The notes: generated from the letters alone by a model not told the origin. A DNA stretch of 64,000 nt from Gambelia wislizenii (GCA_030847615.1 JAUMIR010000003.1:334681756-334745755); one strand, 5' to 3'; numbered from the stretch's first letter, positions 34,641 to 45,960 are shown. Numbers and translations: made by a program.

Positions 34641-35887
34641 TTACTCTTCTTTCCATGTACTGTACTAGGGATAAAGTAACTTCTCTTATACAGGAGCATG
34701 GCTACCTCTTCCATCAACCCATCACTTTATTTCTATAGGCCTCTGGTTCATATGTGCCCTGAGAATTAACACTTCAGTCACTGGGCTATGCATTAATGCA
34801 GCATTTCTCAACTGGGGTTCTGCGGAACCCTGGGTTAGGCGAGACATGGCTGGGGATTCCACAAGAAATATTAGTGAGACCTGATGGGCTTTAGGACCCA
34901 GCTGTGTCCCAACTGCCTCCTCTGGCTCCTGGCTCCTCTGAGCTCCACTTCTCTTCCCTGCTGGTGAACTATTTTATTACTGGATCTTTTCTGCACAAAT
35001 TAGCCATAGCCTCTCTCTGCGGTTGCAGCTCAGCTCAGCTTTTCCTCTCTCCATCTCCTTCTCCTTCTCTCCTCCCTCCCCCCAGTGTTTTTCCTTGGCT
35101 CCACCTGCCCCTCTTTGCTGGCCTTTGCTGCCTGAAGGTGCGTATGGCCTTGGGAGTTGGCACCTGCGGCACAGGGGTCCCCGGCCAGTTGCATCTTCCT
35201 TTCCAGCTTGCCACACTTTGCCTTGCCATAAGTGTCATCATCTGCAAAGCATCTGGGGTGGATACACTGCTGTGAGGGGAGTTGGAATAGGGCAGGAGGC
35301 ACAGAAGATGGGGAGGGAAGGGAGGTGCAAACTGAAAAAGTGGGGGTGGAGAAGAAAATAAGACACTTGGGGGAAGGAGGGAGTTTTGCATGAAGCGGTG
35401 CAGCCTGTGACCTCACCCCACAGAATCAGGATTTAACCATTCACATGTCTAAAATGAGTTAAACCTGTGGGGTTCTGCATGGAGCCTCCCAGCCTTTTAA
35501 GACATGGTCAAATCATGTTTACAGTGCTAGAAGCAGTGTATCTATGTGTGTGTGTGGAGGGGAGATGAAGAGCAGGATGCAATTAATTCTATCACCTGAG
35601 TTTCCCTGCAAGATTTGGTTGAATGGAATGGTTGGATCCTTTTGTGGACTCTTTTGGTCTAATAATGCATCAAGGTCATTCTTATCAGAGCCCATCCTGA
35701 CACATAAGGGAGATAAAGCAGGGGGTCCTTTAGAAAGAGAAAGCATTTGCTGCTATGTCTGAATGGGATTGTGGATGGACTGGGAGGAGACGGTACCAGT
35801 GCACTGAGAGAGCTGATCCTAGTTCTTTATACCTTCCTTGTACAGTTGGCTCCTTCTGGATATCTGATTCTGATAGTCAAGTGCTAG

Positions 35888-36094
35888 CTTGTATGTGTCC
35901 TTTCAAATTGCCTGTTGACTCAGAGCAGCCCCATGCATTTCATTGGGCTTTCTTAGGCAAGGAATGTTCAGATTTGGTTTGCCTCTGAAATACAGACTAT
36001 AGCACCTTGGCCATTCCCTATCCAAATACTAACCAGGCCTGACCTGTTTAGCTTCCAAGATCAGATGGGATCTGGTGCTTTTAGGGCAGGTGGA
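35888..36094 (-). mobile_element. 5S-rRNA-derived SINE in J1
   Basis: The minus strand gives CCCATCTGATCTTGGAAGC, TAAACAGGTCAGGCCTGGTT and AGTATTTGGATAGGGAATGG, clearly 5S-like (box A to box C region). The body then ends AATTTGAAAGGACACATAC. Divergence rules out a working 5S gene. Confidence 0.75.
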
Positions 36095-36559
36095 GTAAAA
36101 GTGTGAAAAGTCTCGTTTAGAGTAATGGTGCTACATCAGGAATGTAAAGAACACTGAAGTGTAATTATGTATGTTTGGGTCTATTTTGGAAGTGCATGTG
36201 TGCATATTATTGTAGCTGTTCATAAGCTGCCATACCCTGCAAGGGAAATAGGCCATAATAAAGAATGATTGATCGATTGCTTTTTAATCCCAACCTTCCT
36301 CCAAGTCATTGAAAGCAGCATGCATGTCCTTAAAAGCAACTATGTGAGGTACATCAAGTTGAAACATAGTGATGGGCCCAAGGACACCTAGCTCAGTAAG
36401 GATTCAAACCTAGATCTTCCCAGTCCTCCTTCCATTTTCTTACTAATGTATTATTTCACTCATCTGGGCCTTGCTTCTTCATGCAACACAACTGGGCCCT
36501 TCTGTACACACTGGCCTTGTTGATAGGCAGTGCTAAGTGGCAGAGAGAGCAATTACAAA

Positions 36560-36775
36560 TCAACCCCCATATCCATGTGGCCGGTGTCTGTGGTTTCACT
36601 TATCCACGTCCCCCCAAAAATGTCCTTTCTAGGTATTTTCTAGGTCCTCCAGTCTGATTCTATGGTATGCTTCTGCCAGAAGTTGGGACAGAAACCATTC
36701 ATTTCTATAGGGTTCACTATTATCCACGGTTTTGTGTTTCCACAGTAAGTCTGGGAACGTATAGTCCGTGGGAGG
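36560..36775 (-). mobile_element. Mariner/Tigger-like MITE fragment (E4)
   Basis: Reverse-oriented relative to E3. The minus strand reads AAACCGTGGATAATAGTGAA and GGAGGACCTAGAAAATACC, both aligning with E3. It is degenerate at both ends and nested in J1. Confidence 0.5.
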
Positions 36776-36917
36776 CAAAACATTTTTTAAAAGTTGTAGA
36801 TATGATATTTTCAATACAGGGGTTCCCTGATATCTGAAAAATCACTTGAAGGGTTCCTCCAGGGTAAAAAGATTGAGAAAGGCTGCATTAATGTATACAA
36901 TACAGTTGTTTCAGTCC

Positions 36918-37112
36918 TTAAAATTGTTTATAAATGTGATTTTAGATAGTTGCTTTTAATTTATATTTGTTTAATATCTTTTTATGGGGGAGGGTGGGGT
37001 GGGTGGTGTTTTGGGATTTTTATCTGTATTGTATTTTAATTATTGTAAGCCGCCCCGATTGTTTTAACAGAGGGGTGGGGTATAAATAAATATTATTATT
37101 ATTATTATTAAA
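36918..37112 (+). mobile_element. L2 LINE 3' UTR fragment (L2-3)
   Basis: TAAATGTGATTTTAGATAG, TAATATCTTTTTATGGGGG, TTGTAAGCCGCCCCGATTG and GAGGGGTGGGGTATAAAT with an (ATT)n tail match the 3' end of L2-1 on the opposite strand at 52152-52360. Strongly 5'-truncated, non-coding. Confidence 0.85.
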
Positions 37113-37320
37113 ATAAATACCCCAAATATATGTTGCCATATATATCTATAGCTGCCAGTAGGATATCTTTGGAATTAGTCATTTTGAAGAGTTGAACTTC
37201 AAGCTTTCAACCCATTTGGGATACATTCACATCTCACATTTATAGAATGCTCCAGAAACATACTGATGCCTGTATTTTACACATCAAAATATATTTTATG
37301 ACATCTATGGTGGATCTTAT

Positions 37321-37512
37321 TTGTTGTTGTGTGCTGTCAAGTTGTTTCTGACTTATGGCAACCCTAAGCTGAACCTATCATGGGGTTTCTGAGGTTGAAA
37401 GTGTGTGATTTGCCCAAGGTCACCCAGTCCATTTTCATGGCCAAGCAGGGATTTGAACCCTGGTTTCCAGAATTGTAGTCCAACTCTCAAACCACTACAC
37501 CGTACTGGCTAC
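37321..37512 (-). mobile_element. tRNA-derived SINE with ACA-type tail (F1)
   Basis: On the minus strand the head GTAGTGGTTTGAGAGTTGG (A-box region) is followed by CAGGGTTCAAATCCC (B box at about 37448-37461). The end GACAGCACACAACAACAA is typical of a widespread reptile SINE. Divergent, but all parts are in order. Confidence 0.82.
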
Positions 37513-38197
37513 TAAATGGCAAATCTTATGAAGGAGGAGAAACTTTAAAGCTACTTTTGGAATGAGAAGATTGATATGGATTGTTTACAACATGGTTTCT
37601 TCAATGAATGATTTGCCATAGGGGAATATTCCCATTAAAATACGTGTTTCAAATCTGTAGTTAATGAGTTAAGCATTTCACTGCACCAATTAATTGTGTT
37701 TCTTCCTTCCGGGCAGATTTTGCATAATGAGAAGGAAGTGGTGGGGGAAGAAGGGAAGGCCTTTATACCTACAATTTGAAACAGGCTTATTATAATTCTC
37801 CCTTATCCTGCCATGGTGACTTTTCAGTTCACTTTCGTCAGCGGGATCTCTGTAGATCCTTCATCTGGGTTGTATCTTCTTAAAGTTATTTTAGCTCCTT
37901 CCTTTGTGAGACACTACTTGGCCATATCTACGCTATGTTATGATTGTGATAAAAATATTCATTCTAATCTTGGCAACCTGGGATGATTTCAATGACTTTC
38001 ATAGACACAAGAACAAGAATTATTTAGGGGGCTATAGTGTTACAGAGCTTCCATAATTTATGTACATTTTGGAATTTCCACATAGGCAGCAGTTTCTATG
38101 TAAGCAGTGCATTCCAAACCTTACTCTGTTTTGTATTTTAACTTGCCTTCACCCCTTCCCTGCTGATTTTCCTGTTATCTAGGCTGCCCTTCTTTAG

Positions 38198-38233
<36 letters not shown>

Positions 38234-39065
38234 GAAAGCAGGAGATATGTGTATTTATTAGGACATATTTAATATATAGGTCAGAACTAAGAAAGGAAGA
38301 AAGTCAGAAAGTATATCTTTTTGATTGCAAAACTCTAGATTTATAAATGTATGTATGTGTTTATTTTTACTTAATGACCAAGTAGGAACTTTATATGCCC
38401 AAAGCAAGAATGACCCAATGCTGGCATGTTACAAAAACTGAAAAATCATAAAAAGTCCCAAAGTGGGAGAAAGAACATTCAAATTTATATTCCCCCCAAG
38501 CAACAGTATAACTCAGCCACATTGCATATGTATAGTAATGAATGCATATATTAGCCACCCTAGCATAAGTAGGTCATCTTTATCACCAGCTACATTTCAG
38601 AGCTGAAACCAGCCATTTGGCTTTTATTTCAGGGATAAAAGTGTTTGATGCTTACGCAATACTTCATCATTTGGAATCTGGTTGGTAATGGCATTTCATT
38701 TTCTGTTTCCTAAGGCACAATGGTTTGTTTAATCAAAGCTCTTAACGTCATCACCACAGGAGTGGATGTGTGAGGGATTACAGAAATAAAATGAAAGAAG
38801 CATTTATGTATGAATAAAGGGCAAACAATTAAAACGATTAAGAAGATTTGGAGAACAACAACAACAAAAGAAATCCTCTGAAGTAGGTCATGATTTTTGT
38901 GAAGCAGATTAGAGATAGAATCAGAGAAACCTTGAGTTGTAAAGGTTCTGAAGGAACAGTTTGTTCCGTCCCACATCCCCAACAAAAATCCTTGCGTGTA
39001 ATACAACAAAGAGTCCTTGGCATCTTAACAATAAGAGCTTATTTATACAAAAACTGGAGTGATCT
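37513..39065. other. Unassigned sequence with (TA)n
   Basis: A (TA)n microsatellite lies at 38199-38231. The stretch at 37640-37740 has several ATTA/TTAAT words and an unusually unique texture, but I see no gene. Confidence 0.45.
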
Positions 39066-39069
39066 GCAG

Positions 39070-39104
39070 TAAAGACAAGTCGCAGCAGCTGCGACTTGTC
39101 TTTA
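39070..39104. repeat. Perfect 17-bp palindrome with 1-nt spacer
   Basis: The left arm 39070-39086 (TAAAGACAAGTCGCAGC) and right arm 39088-39104 are exact reverse complements around a single A. It lies at the left edge of the family B copy B2. Confidence 0.95.
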
Positions 39105-39655
39105 TGGCCTTACAGCCCACATAAACTTTGCATATCCTCTATTCAAGATGGCAGCCATGAGTGAATTACTTATGTTTTTAAATCTGCTGCCACCAAACTT
39201 TTTTTAACAAAAAACCATTTCCACGGTGCGCATAAGTGATATTCCACTTTTACACACAAAAAAGAAAAAAACATACACACCATTTTATCACCTTAGTGAT
39301 CACTCGCTAATGCAAAAATTCAACATGGTGGTAGCAGGTGCTTGCCCTGTTAGCAAGCCCCACCCCCTATGCTATTCAGCCAATTAGCTTGCACTTCCTC
39401 TCCTATGGGAAAGTGATTCAAATTGAATCACTTGTCCCAATGAGTGGGAATGCGCATTTCCTTTGGAGGTTTTTTTGTTTGTTTGTTTAACTCCGGGGGA
39501 AACTGCGAAGGCTTTCTCTTTGCAGTTTTTGACATTTTTGGTCCCCCCCCTCCTTCTGAATACGGTGAAAACATGCAGGATGCCATTAAGACAGCCTGTA
39601 TTCTCCTTGCATTCTATGAGGAGCATCTTGCCATTTAGACAGCCCCTAAGAAATT
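39105..39655 (+). mobile_element. Family B non-autonomous DNA element copy B2
   Basis: It carries the family order TCAAGATGGCAGCC, GAGTGAATTAC, TCTGCTGCCACCAAAC, AGCCAATTAGCTTGC and a right end CCATTTAGACAGCCCC like CCATCTAGACAAGCC of B4. No coding region. The left boundary is approximate. Confidence 0.55.
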
Positions 39656-40304
39656 TGATATAACTTAAGCTTCGTGGACTGTATGAGGTGGACACCCAGC
39701 CAACTGAAAGCTTTTTTCCCAAGATGTCCCACAGGGCTATGAAATGTAAATGTATGAAGTATGAAGGCAGGCCCTCTCACCTTGGACTCAGCCGGCATAA
39801 CTAAGGATAAGGGATGGTCGAAGCTGCACACAGTGCTTGGAAAGTTACTTTTTAAAGGGAATTTGTCATTTAAATCTTTACAAAGCTCTCCAACCACAAG
39901 GTAATTCATTACTGTTGACACTGCAAATATTTGTAGATATTTGCTAACTTATTAGTTAGTTATGCTAATCATTGCTTTTTTTAAAAAAACATTATTTGGG
40001 AAAGGATCTTAGAACTGATAAGAGAAAAGTATAAAACTTGAAAAAGCCCACTCTAATTCTTTCTAATATCTACAAATGACTTTAAAAGCAACTAGAAAAT
40101 GTTACTCATTAGCATATTTTAACCCACCAAATTAATGCTATTATGTTACATTTGCAGTAGAATTTTGTTACCTGTTTGTTACAAAAATATTAATTAACTT
40201 GTGTGATAAAGATGAACTGTACTTGTTTATCTTGCTGTAGTTCAGGAGAGTACACTAAATTTATCTAGCAGATAATTCTGAGTACATCACAAACTACAAA
40301 TCCC
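39656..40304. other. Unassigned sequence
   Basis: AT-rich, no recognised features. Confidence 0.4.
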
Positions 40305-40495
40305 AGGATATTTATTTATTTATTTATTTATACCCCTCCCTTCAGCCACAAGGCTATCAGAGCGGCTTACAAATTGTTTTTTAAGCAATAGCTATTTACA
40401 CATCTACACTGCATTAAGCAGTTTCCAACGTGTGTTAGCTAATTGCCCCCACAAGCTGGGTACTCAATTGCCCCCACAAGCTGGGATCCTACAGT
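40305..40495 (-). mobile_element. tRNA/L2-type SINE, truncated (I2)
   Basis: The 3' half of the SINE seen at 11735 and 50220: TTTGTAAGCCGCTCTGATAG, then the TATAAATAAATAAATAAAT end, read on the minus strand. An internal duplication repeats AATTGCCCCCACAAGCTGGG at 40441 and 40468. The tRNA head is missing. Confidence 0.75.
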
Positions 40496-40798
40496 GATAG
40501 AGCCATGAGCATTAAAGTCGTTTCAAATGGCTATGGCTGTGTAGTGTAGATATATACTTGCAGTATAGATCATTCCACTGTAGCATCTTTTGCATAATAA
40601 TTCCAGCACTGTGGGATTGGAAGGGGAAAAAATGAGAACAATTGCAGCACAACATACTCATGATGGAAGGTGATAAACACCCGACAGCTTGGCAGCCCAC
40701 ACAGTACTATGGCAGGAGCTTTTGCAGTATGCCACCGTATATTTTATAATCACATTTTTAACTGGAAATGGCATAATTTAATATGGGCTAAGATTAAC
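40496..40798. other. Unassigned sequence
   Basis: No family recognised in these 300 bases. Confidence 0.4.
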
Positions 40799-41500
40799 TT
40801 GTTGTTGTGTGCCTCCAAGTCATTTCCAACTTACGGTGACCAGTGTGTGACGTCTCCAAGGTCACCCAGTGGGTTTCCATGGCTGAGCAGAGATTTGAAC
40901 CTGGGACTTTATCAGACACAGCAAATATGTTGTCATAAGGATGCCCAATGAATGCAAAAGGGTGTCCATTTTGCACGACATCGTGCTTTCACAATTTTGT
41001 GTTGTGAATAGGCATTCTTTTTTATTGACAGACCAAGCCATCAAATGATCAGCCATGGCATTTTTTTTTTCCGTGTAATTGCAAGCATCTGAAACCGGGG
41101 CTGTTCTGCTGGTGGGATTCCACTGTCAGTGGGTGGTCCCTGCCAGAACACCTCCAAGAGAGAACGCGAAAACTAAGTACATGAACCTCCCCATTTTGCA
41201 GGCAAATTTTTAAGTGTGTTTCAGTGCTTGTGTGTTCATTTTGTTTTTTCATTTAGCTGTTTTTCAACTTTTAAGCACACTTGCATCTTCTCGCGAGAAC
41301 TGCCGAGATCTCATTCACCCACCAACACAGAGGTACAGGGCTCTTTTTCACACTATTATGACAATGTTTGATATAAAGGGTTATTTTGCCAGCACACTGA
41401 CAGTTTAAAATATGCTGGGAAAGAAATGTTTTTACAGACCCAGCTGATAAAGTCCCTGGTCTCCAGAGTTGTAGTTCAACACTCAAACTACTCCTCTACA
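40799..41500 (-). mobile_element. tRNA-derived SINE (F2) interrupted by A5
   Basis: The SINE parts are 40799-40903 and 41456-41500. They rejoin to the same text as F1 (GGATTTGAACCCTGGTCTCC region, minus orientation). The interruption lies in the B box. Confidence 0.82.
40904..41455 (+). mobile_element. Family A DNA transposon copy A5
   Basis: 552 bp, ends GGACTTTATCAGACAC and CAGCTGATAAAGTCC, flanked by ctg (40901-40903 and 41456-41458). Because the host SINE is known from F1, the empty site (GAACCCTGGTCTCC-like) can be read, which confirms a 3-bp duplication. Internal TCTTCTCGCGAGAACTGCCG is shared with A2 and A8. Confidence 0.93.
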
Positions 41501-43845
41501 TTCTTCCTCTAGAGTCTTATTAAATCTGAGAGTGGAAAGAATGCTGTGTGATGCTTTGCTGAAGAAGCTGGCAACTGTCTAAGAAAAAAAATGTTCTCAA
41601 ATTTGAAATTTCAAGCAAGAACAGGTCCTTTTTGCACTACAACTCCCAGAATCCCAGGCACCAAAAATTAAAATTTCCATGTTCTGTGCTTATGAATATT
41701 CTGCTTACTCCACATAGGTTGTACAGAATAGGCTGTACAATTCTCAGCAGCTCCTCTTTCATCTAAAACACACCAACCCAGTCATTTATGTACACAATGG
41801 TAGGATAATTTCACCTAGACCTTTAAAGAGTACTTCTGAATGGAAGATTGAGGTGTGGGGGGGGGGGGGAGGAGAGAAGAGGAGGACAAGTTTTGCTTGT
41901 AACAAAACAGTTGAGGATGATTGCTTATTGTGAGAACCTGAATTCAACCCATCAAGAAAAGAAGAGGTGATTCCCTCCCAGTTAAATTGACTGAAACATT
42001 CTGCAACAATGGAGAATAATAAAGCTCAATTAAAAGTGAAAGTGACCTGAGGCTATAAAGTGCTTGCGGGCTGTTTTAATGGAACATGAAGGCCATTTGA
42101 AGGTCACCAGTTTTTTGAAGCAAATTCCTTGATTTCTTAAAAAAAAAAAAAGATATTACAGATCTCTTCAAATTGAGTCATCTTTTAAGCATCTGAGTGT
42201 GTGCCCATGTGTGTATGTCAGCATCAGCCTTTCTTTCTGAGGAAACCAAGCAAGTAAATGGACTTTGCTAAACTTCTTTTTTCCCTAGGACACATGGGAA
42301 ATCAGAGAGTTCAGCAATAGTGTCTTATGGTTTCTGAAAGCTCAGGAGGAGAGAGAAATGAAAAATGCATTCCCTTGCATCACCTTCCATTCTGTATATA
42401 CAGAATAAAAATTGCTTTAATTCTACCCAGTTCTCTGTCTACAAGTACTCTGAGTATACACAAAGGATTGTGAACCTTCATTGTTTTTAAAACAAAATTA
42501 CCCATTGCTCAAATATTGATACGTTCGGTAAAACAATGTTGTGGCAAAGGATAGTCTCAGAAAATCCATGATGGTCATGTAAGATAATAATAGCCGGAGC
42601 ATTTACAAATGGGGGCCATGAAATCCTCAGACTGTTGAAATCCAGTTGTGGTTGCAATCACCTTGGGAGCGGGGGATTAAAAAGTTTCAATCCTATGTTA
42701 CCGAGGAGTACATCATATTGAATGGGTCTTACTTCTGAGATGACAGCTATAGGATCACACTGGTTGTAAGCCTAATAAAACAGAGGGCTGGGTTAACAGC
42801 AGTTACATTATAACCAAAAGGAACAGTTCTAAACTGCTACCAAATATGAAGGCGTATAGAATGAATATAGAACGAACCTTGCCAGTGGTATCCCTGGTGA
42901 CAATTGATGGAAAGATTGGAGGGCTGTTATGGAGTATGAGTCATGAATAAAATGCTGTGATCCACACTCACACACACAAAGTCGCAAGTTATTTTAGCAG
43001 AAGCAACATAATCAAGATTTGCTCTCATTCCAGTGGAAGCAGGCATGGCTGGTGTGGGAATATGTGGGACAGCCAAAAGCCAAAGCATTAAGAGTCCTGT
43101 TCATGCTGTGAATATCAGCAGGAATCCTCTACTGCAGCCTACATTGCGTAACTTTACAATAGCCACTGACAATATGCATAGATATGGGCATCAGCACTCT
43201 CTAGCTAGTGTTCTGATGCACATCAGGTCTTGTTGTGCATCAGGTGCTATTGTATATCAGTCCCATTCTGCACCAGTCCCAATACACAATAGTCACTTTG
43301 CTGCTTCCCCTGCATAATAATATAACGGCAGGCCCTTGCTGAATACAGATATAGCAAACCTGCTCAATTATGTTCCTGCAGACTAAGTCCACTTACAAAG
43401 ACGTAAGCCCCCAAGCGAATTCCAGTCATTTTGAGCATCTGTCAATTTACCAAGTCATTTGTGTTCTGTGAAAATCACAAAGTTCTTCTTTTTTAAAAAA
43501 ATATTTTTATTAATACAAGCAGCTACTACATAAACAACAACAAAAACGTAACACTATACAAACAAAATATCACACATTTACTACAACATCTAAAAACACA
43601 TAACATCTAATTAAATTTATATAATTTTTATAATGTATTTTAATGACTTTGATATGCCTTATGGTTTGTTAACCTCAATAAAGGCTGATGATGATGATGA
43701 TGGAGTTCCTGAAGACAGCATGATACTGCCTCCGAAGATTAAGATTAATTGAATAAACTGCAGGAAGAAACCCATGACACACTGTTCAGAACACACCACT
43801 CTTGGGAAGTTTCTGTTAATAAAAGAGAACAGGCCCAATTGTTGT
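41501..43845. other. Mostly unassigned; LINE/SINE-like tail near 43.7 kb
   Basis: A G-run lies at 41857-41869. TGTGCA-rich text at 43190-43300 resembles 2010-2190. At 43655-43705 TTAACCTCAATAAAGGCTG is followed by (GAT)n, the form of a non-LTR 3' end with a simple-repeat tail. No gene found. Confidence 0.4.
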
Positions 43846-43955
43846 TCTTAATTGCTGTCAAGTCATCTTAAACGTATGGTGATCCTATCAATGAGAGACC
43901 TCCAAGACACTTTGTCAAGATATTGCAGTGGCAAGGCCATGGTTTCTTTGACTGA

Positions 43956-44563
43956 GGAGATTTTCAGATGGGAACAAAAAAAGTGTTCCTGTCTCGCAAT
44001 CTCCTCACCCACCCCTCTCCCATCCCTGTCCCGGCAGAAGAATGAAAACTTACACACCTACCTTTGCCACACTTGCCCTGCAGTCCAGGAGTGAATGGGG
44101 CTCAACTGGAGCTCCATTCACTTCCTGGTTTGAAATCCCAGCCATTCTTACGTGAGGACAAGTGCATGGAAAATTCAAAAATAAAAAGGAAAATAACATT
44201 TAAAAAGTGACAGCAAGCACAAAAACAAACTGAAAACATAACAAGTAACCTGGGGAGGGTCATAAAAAGTGTGTCACTTACCTTGATGTCCCAATCTCAC
44301 CCGGAAGTGTTCTGGCACAGACCTCCCATTGACGTTGGCATTGCGCCATGGAAATGGGCACCTTTTCACTTGCAGGACATTCAGTTACAGAAATGGAACG
44401 GGGGATCCATTCACATCTTAGCCCGTTAATAAAAAGAACTGCCAGCATAACAACAGCCAAATGGGAGGATGACAACACGGGCACAACATTGTCTGAAAGG
44501 GAAGCCCTTTAGTGATCTCCTGGCGTTGTCATAACACCATATTTAGCCCATCTGAAAATTGCC
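43956..44563 (-). mobile_element. Family A DNA transposon copy A6
   Basis: 608 bp in the opposite orientation to A1, ends GGAGATTTTCAGATGG and CATCTGAAAATTGCC, with a tga duplication (43953-43955 and 44564-44566). On the minus strand it carries CATCAAGGTAAGTGACAC (44271-44288), and a second AAAGGTAGGTGTG. It preserves the uninterrupted sequence into which L1-2 inserted in copy A1. Confidence 0.9.
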
Positions 44564-44725
44564 TGAGTCTATCCCCCTGTAATGCCATCTTCCTCTTTTT
44601 TTCTACTGCCTTCCATCTTACCAAGCACTATCTTCTTTTATAATGAATGATGTCATCTCATGATACGCCCAAAGTCGAATAGCCTCAATTTAGTCATTTT
44701 GGCTTCTAGGCAGCGTTTAGACTTT

Positions 44726-45055
44726 GGAGATTTTCAGACCTGCCAAAATGCCGTTTTGCCGCGCGAGCAGCCTCCCGAAACTGCTGCGCGGCAAGGGTCT
44801 ACTTCAGACGATGCTGTGCCTCTCGCGAAACCGTCCGTGTCACTTCCGTGAAGCTTGGGACGGCTCAGCGCCATATTTCAATCACGGAGGTTGCCCGTGA
44901 TTGAAATATGGCGCTGAGCCGTCCCAAGCTTCACGGAAGTGACACGGACGGTTTCGCGAGAGGCACAGCGTCGTCCGAAGTAGACCCTTGCCGCACAGCA
45001 GTTTCGGGAGGCTGCTCGCGCGGCAAACCAGCATTTTGCAGGTCTGAAAATCTCC
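44726..45055. mobile_element. 330-bp near-perfect foldback MITE (A7)
   Basis: Arms 44726-44887 and 44895-45055 are inverted copies with about six or seven differences by eye, around a 7-nt loop AGGTTGC. The termini GGAGATTTTCAGACC match family A. CpG is dense (GCCGCGCGAGC, TCTCGCGAAACCGTCCG) in an otherwise CpG-poor region. Flanking triplets (ttt and ctc) do not match exactly. Non-coding; transcripts would form a long hairpin. Confidence 0.9.
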
Positions 45056-45125
45056 CTCATTTGCTCTAGGACCCATGCATTTATCTTTTTGGAAGTCCAT
45101 GGTATCTGTAAACCTGTCTTGTTGT

Positions 45126-45310
45126 TTTTGGTTGTTAACTGCCATAACTTCAACTTATGGCGACCCTATGAATGAAAGACCTCCAAGTCACCTTATCAAC
45201 AGCCTTGCTCAGGTCTTGCAGACTCAGGATTGTGGTTTCTTAGATTGAGGCTATCTATCTGGAATGTGGTATTCTTCTTTTATTACTTCCTTCTACTTCA
45301 TCAATAATGA
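45126..45310 (-). pseudogene. BovB-like RTE 3' end, second copy
   Basis: Minus-strand reading gives KVEGSNKRR, then ETTILSLQDLSKAVDKVTW and RSFIHRVAIS, parallel to the copy at 43846 but from a different insertion. Stops occur between the blocks. Confidence 0.65.
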
Positions 45311-45754
45311 TTTTTTTTTGGCTTGAGTCCAGTTGTGTCATTAGCCACAGCACTACTCATAGTCATCCTCTGCTGTATTCCAGTAACTTGTTGAGTCCCA
45401 TCAGACCTGGGAGTTTCATTTTATGTTGGATTGTCTCATTATAGGGTTTTCTTTATATTCAAAAGGAGGTTTACCATACCTCCCTCTGTGCAGTATTAAC
45501 AAAGAGTTAGGCATGGTGCCACTGCCATTGTCTCTGAGAGAACCTCCACCATGGTCACCCTCCACTGCTGCTGCTGCCCAGTAACTGTTTGGCACATTTA
45601 GTCTGGTTTCTCAGCAAAAGCCTCTCTGACATGAGAGCCCCTACCAGCAGCACTGTTGCAATCAGCATAGCCTCCTGTCTCCCAGGAGCACACAATCCCA
45701 CTGCCACAGAAAGGTAGTGCCATTCATGTGAAATATGTCTTTCAGCCCCACATT
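45311..45754. other. Unassigned, possibly part of the same RTE copy
   Basis: No motif recognised; flanked on both sides by RTE-derived sequence in the same orientation. Confidence 0.35.
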
Positions 45755-45960
45755 TCAAATGAGTTGATTCTGTCTCGGTTGGCTTTCTTCACTGTCCAGC
45801 TTTCACAGATATGGAGAAAACCATTCTAGTGGACTGAAAAGCTGAATAGTATGAGATTAACTAGAAGTTTGCCCTATGAACCTTCTTCTGGGTCATGCCA
45901 TTGCCCCTTTTAATCCAGCATTGACTATTCTGCCTTGTAGCAGTTCTCCAAGGTCTCAAA
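45755..45960 (-). pseudogene. BovB-like RTE fragment (CESWTVKKA motif)
   Basis: Minus strand encodes CESWTVKKANRDRINSFEMW, the conserved YGCESWT...F..W segment of RTE/BovB elements. Upstream text (GMTQKKVHRANF) is degraded. It belongs 5' of the segment at 45126-45310 in an intact element, so both may be one decayed copy. Confidence 0.65.

Larger units (their letters stand above)
34799..36885 (+). mobile_element. hAT-type DNA transposon, 2.1 kb, 8-bp TSD (J1)
   Basis: The ends CAGCATTTCTCAAC and TTGAGAAAGGCTG form terminal inverted repeats beginning CAG. They are flanked by perfect 8-bp copies of CATTAATG (34791-34798 and 36886-36893), the hAT signature. The right end shares GGGGTTCCCTGA with the 195-bp element J2. 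The interior has no hAT transposase; it holds a CT-rich/GC-rich stretch (34900-35420), a 5S SINE and a mariner-like fragment. Confidence 0.88.
43846..45125 (-). pseudogene. BovB-like RTE LINE C-terminus, split by A6 and A7
   Basis: Reading the three host pieces (43846-43955, 44564-44725, 45056-45125) on the minus strand gives IPWTSKKINAWVLEQM, then KMTKLRLFDFGRIMR, LGKMEGSRKK and finally SVKETMALPLQYLDK followed by WRSLIDRITI. This is the C-terminal pattern of RTE/BovB reverse transcriptases (SYFGHIMRR, LGKVEG, WRSLIHRV). Stops are present, so it is a relic. The two interruptions are DNA transposons. Confidence 0.75.

Noticed and set aside
34904..35416. Several overlapping 110-128-aa frames on both strands
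   Set aside because: They come from a CT/GA-rich stretch inside the hAT element; proline/serine-rich translations without motifs.
36020..36094. 5S rRNA gene
   Set aside because: Resemblance is confined to the internal promoter region with many substitutions, and it is fused to a SINE body.
37448..37512. tRNA gene
   Set aside because: A/B boxes are present but there is no cloverleaf; it is the head of a SINE that recurs at 40799, 53896 and 57151.
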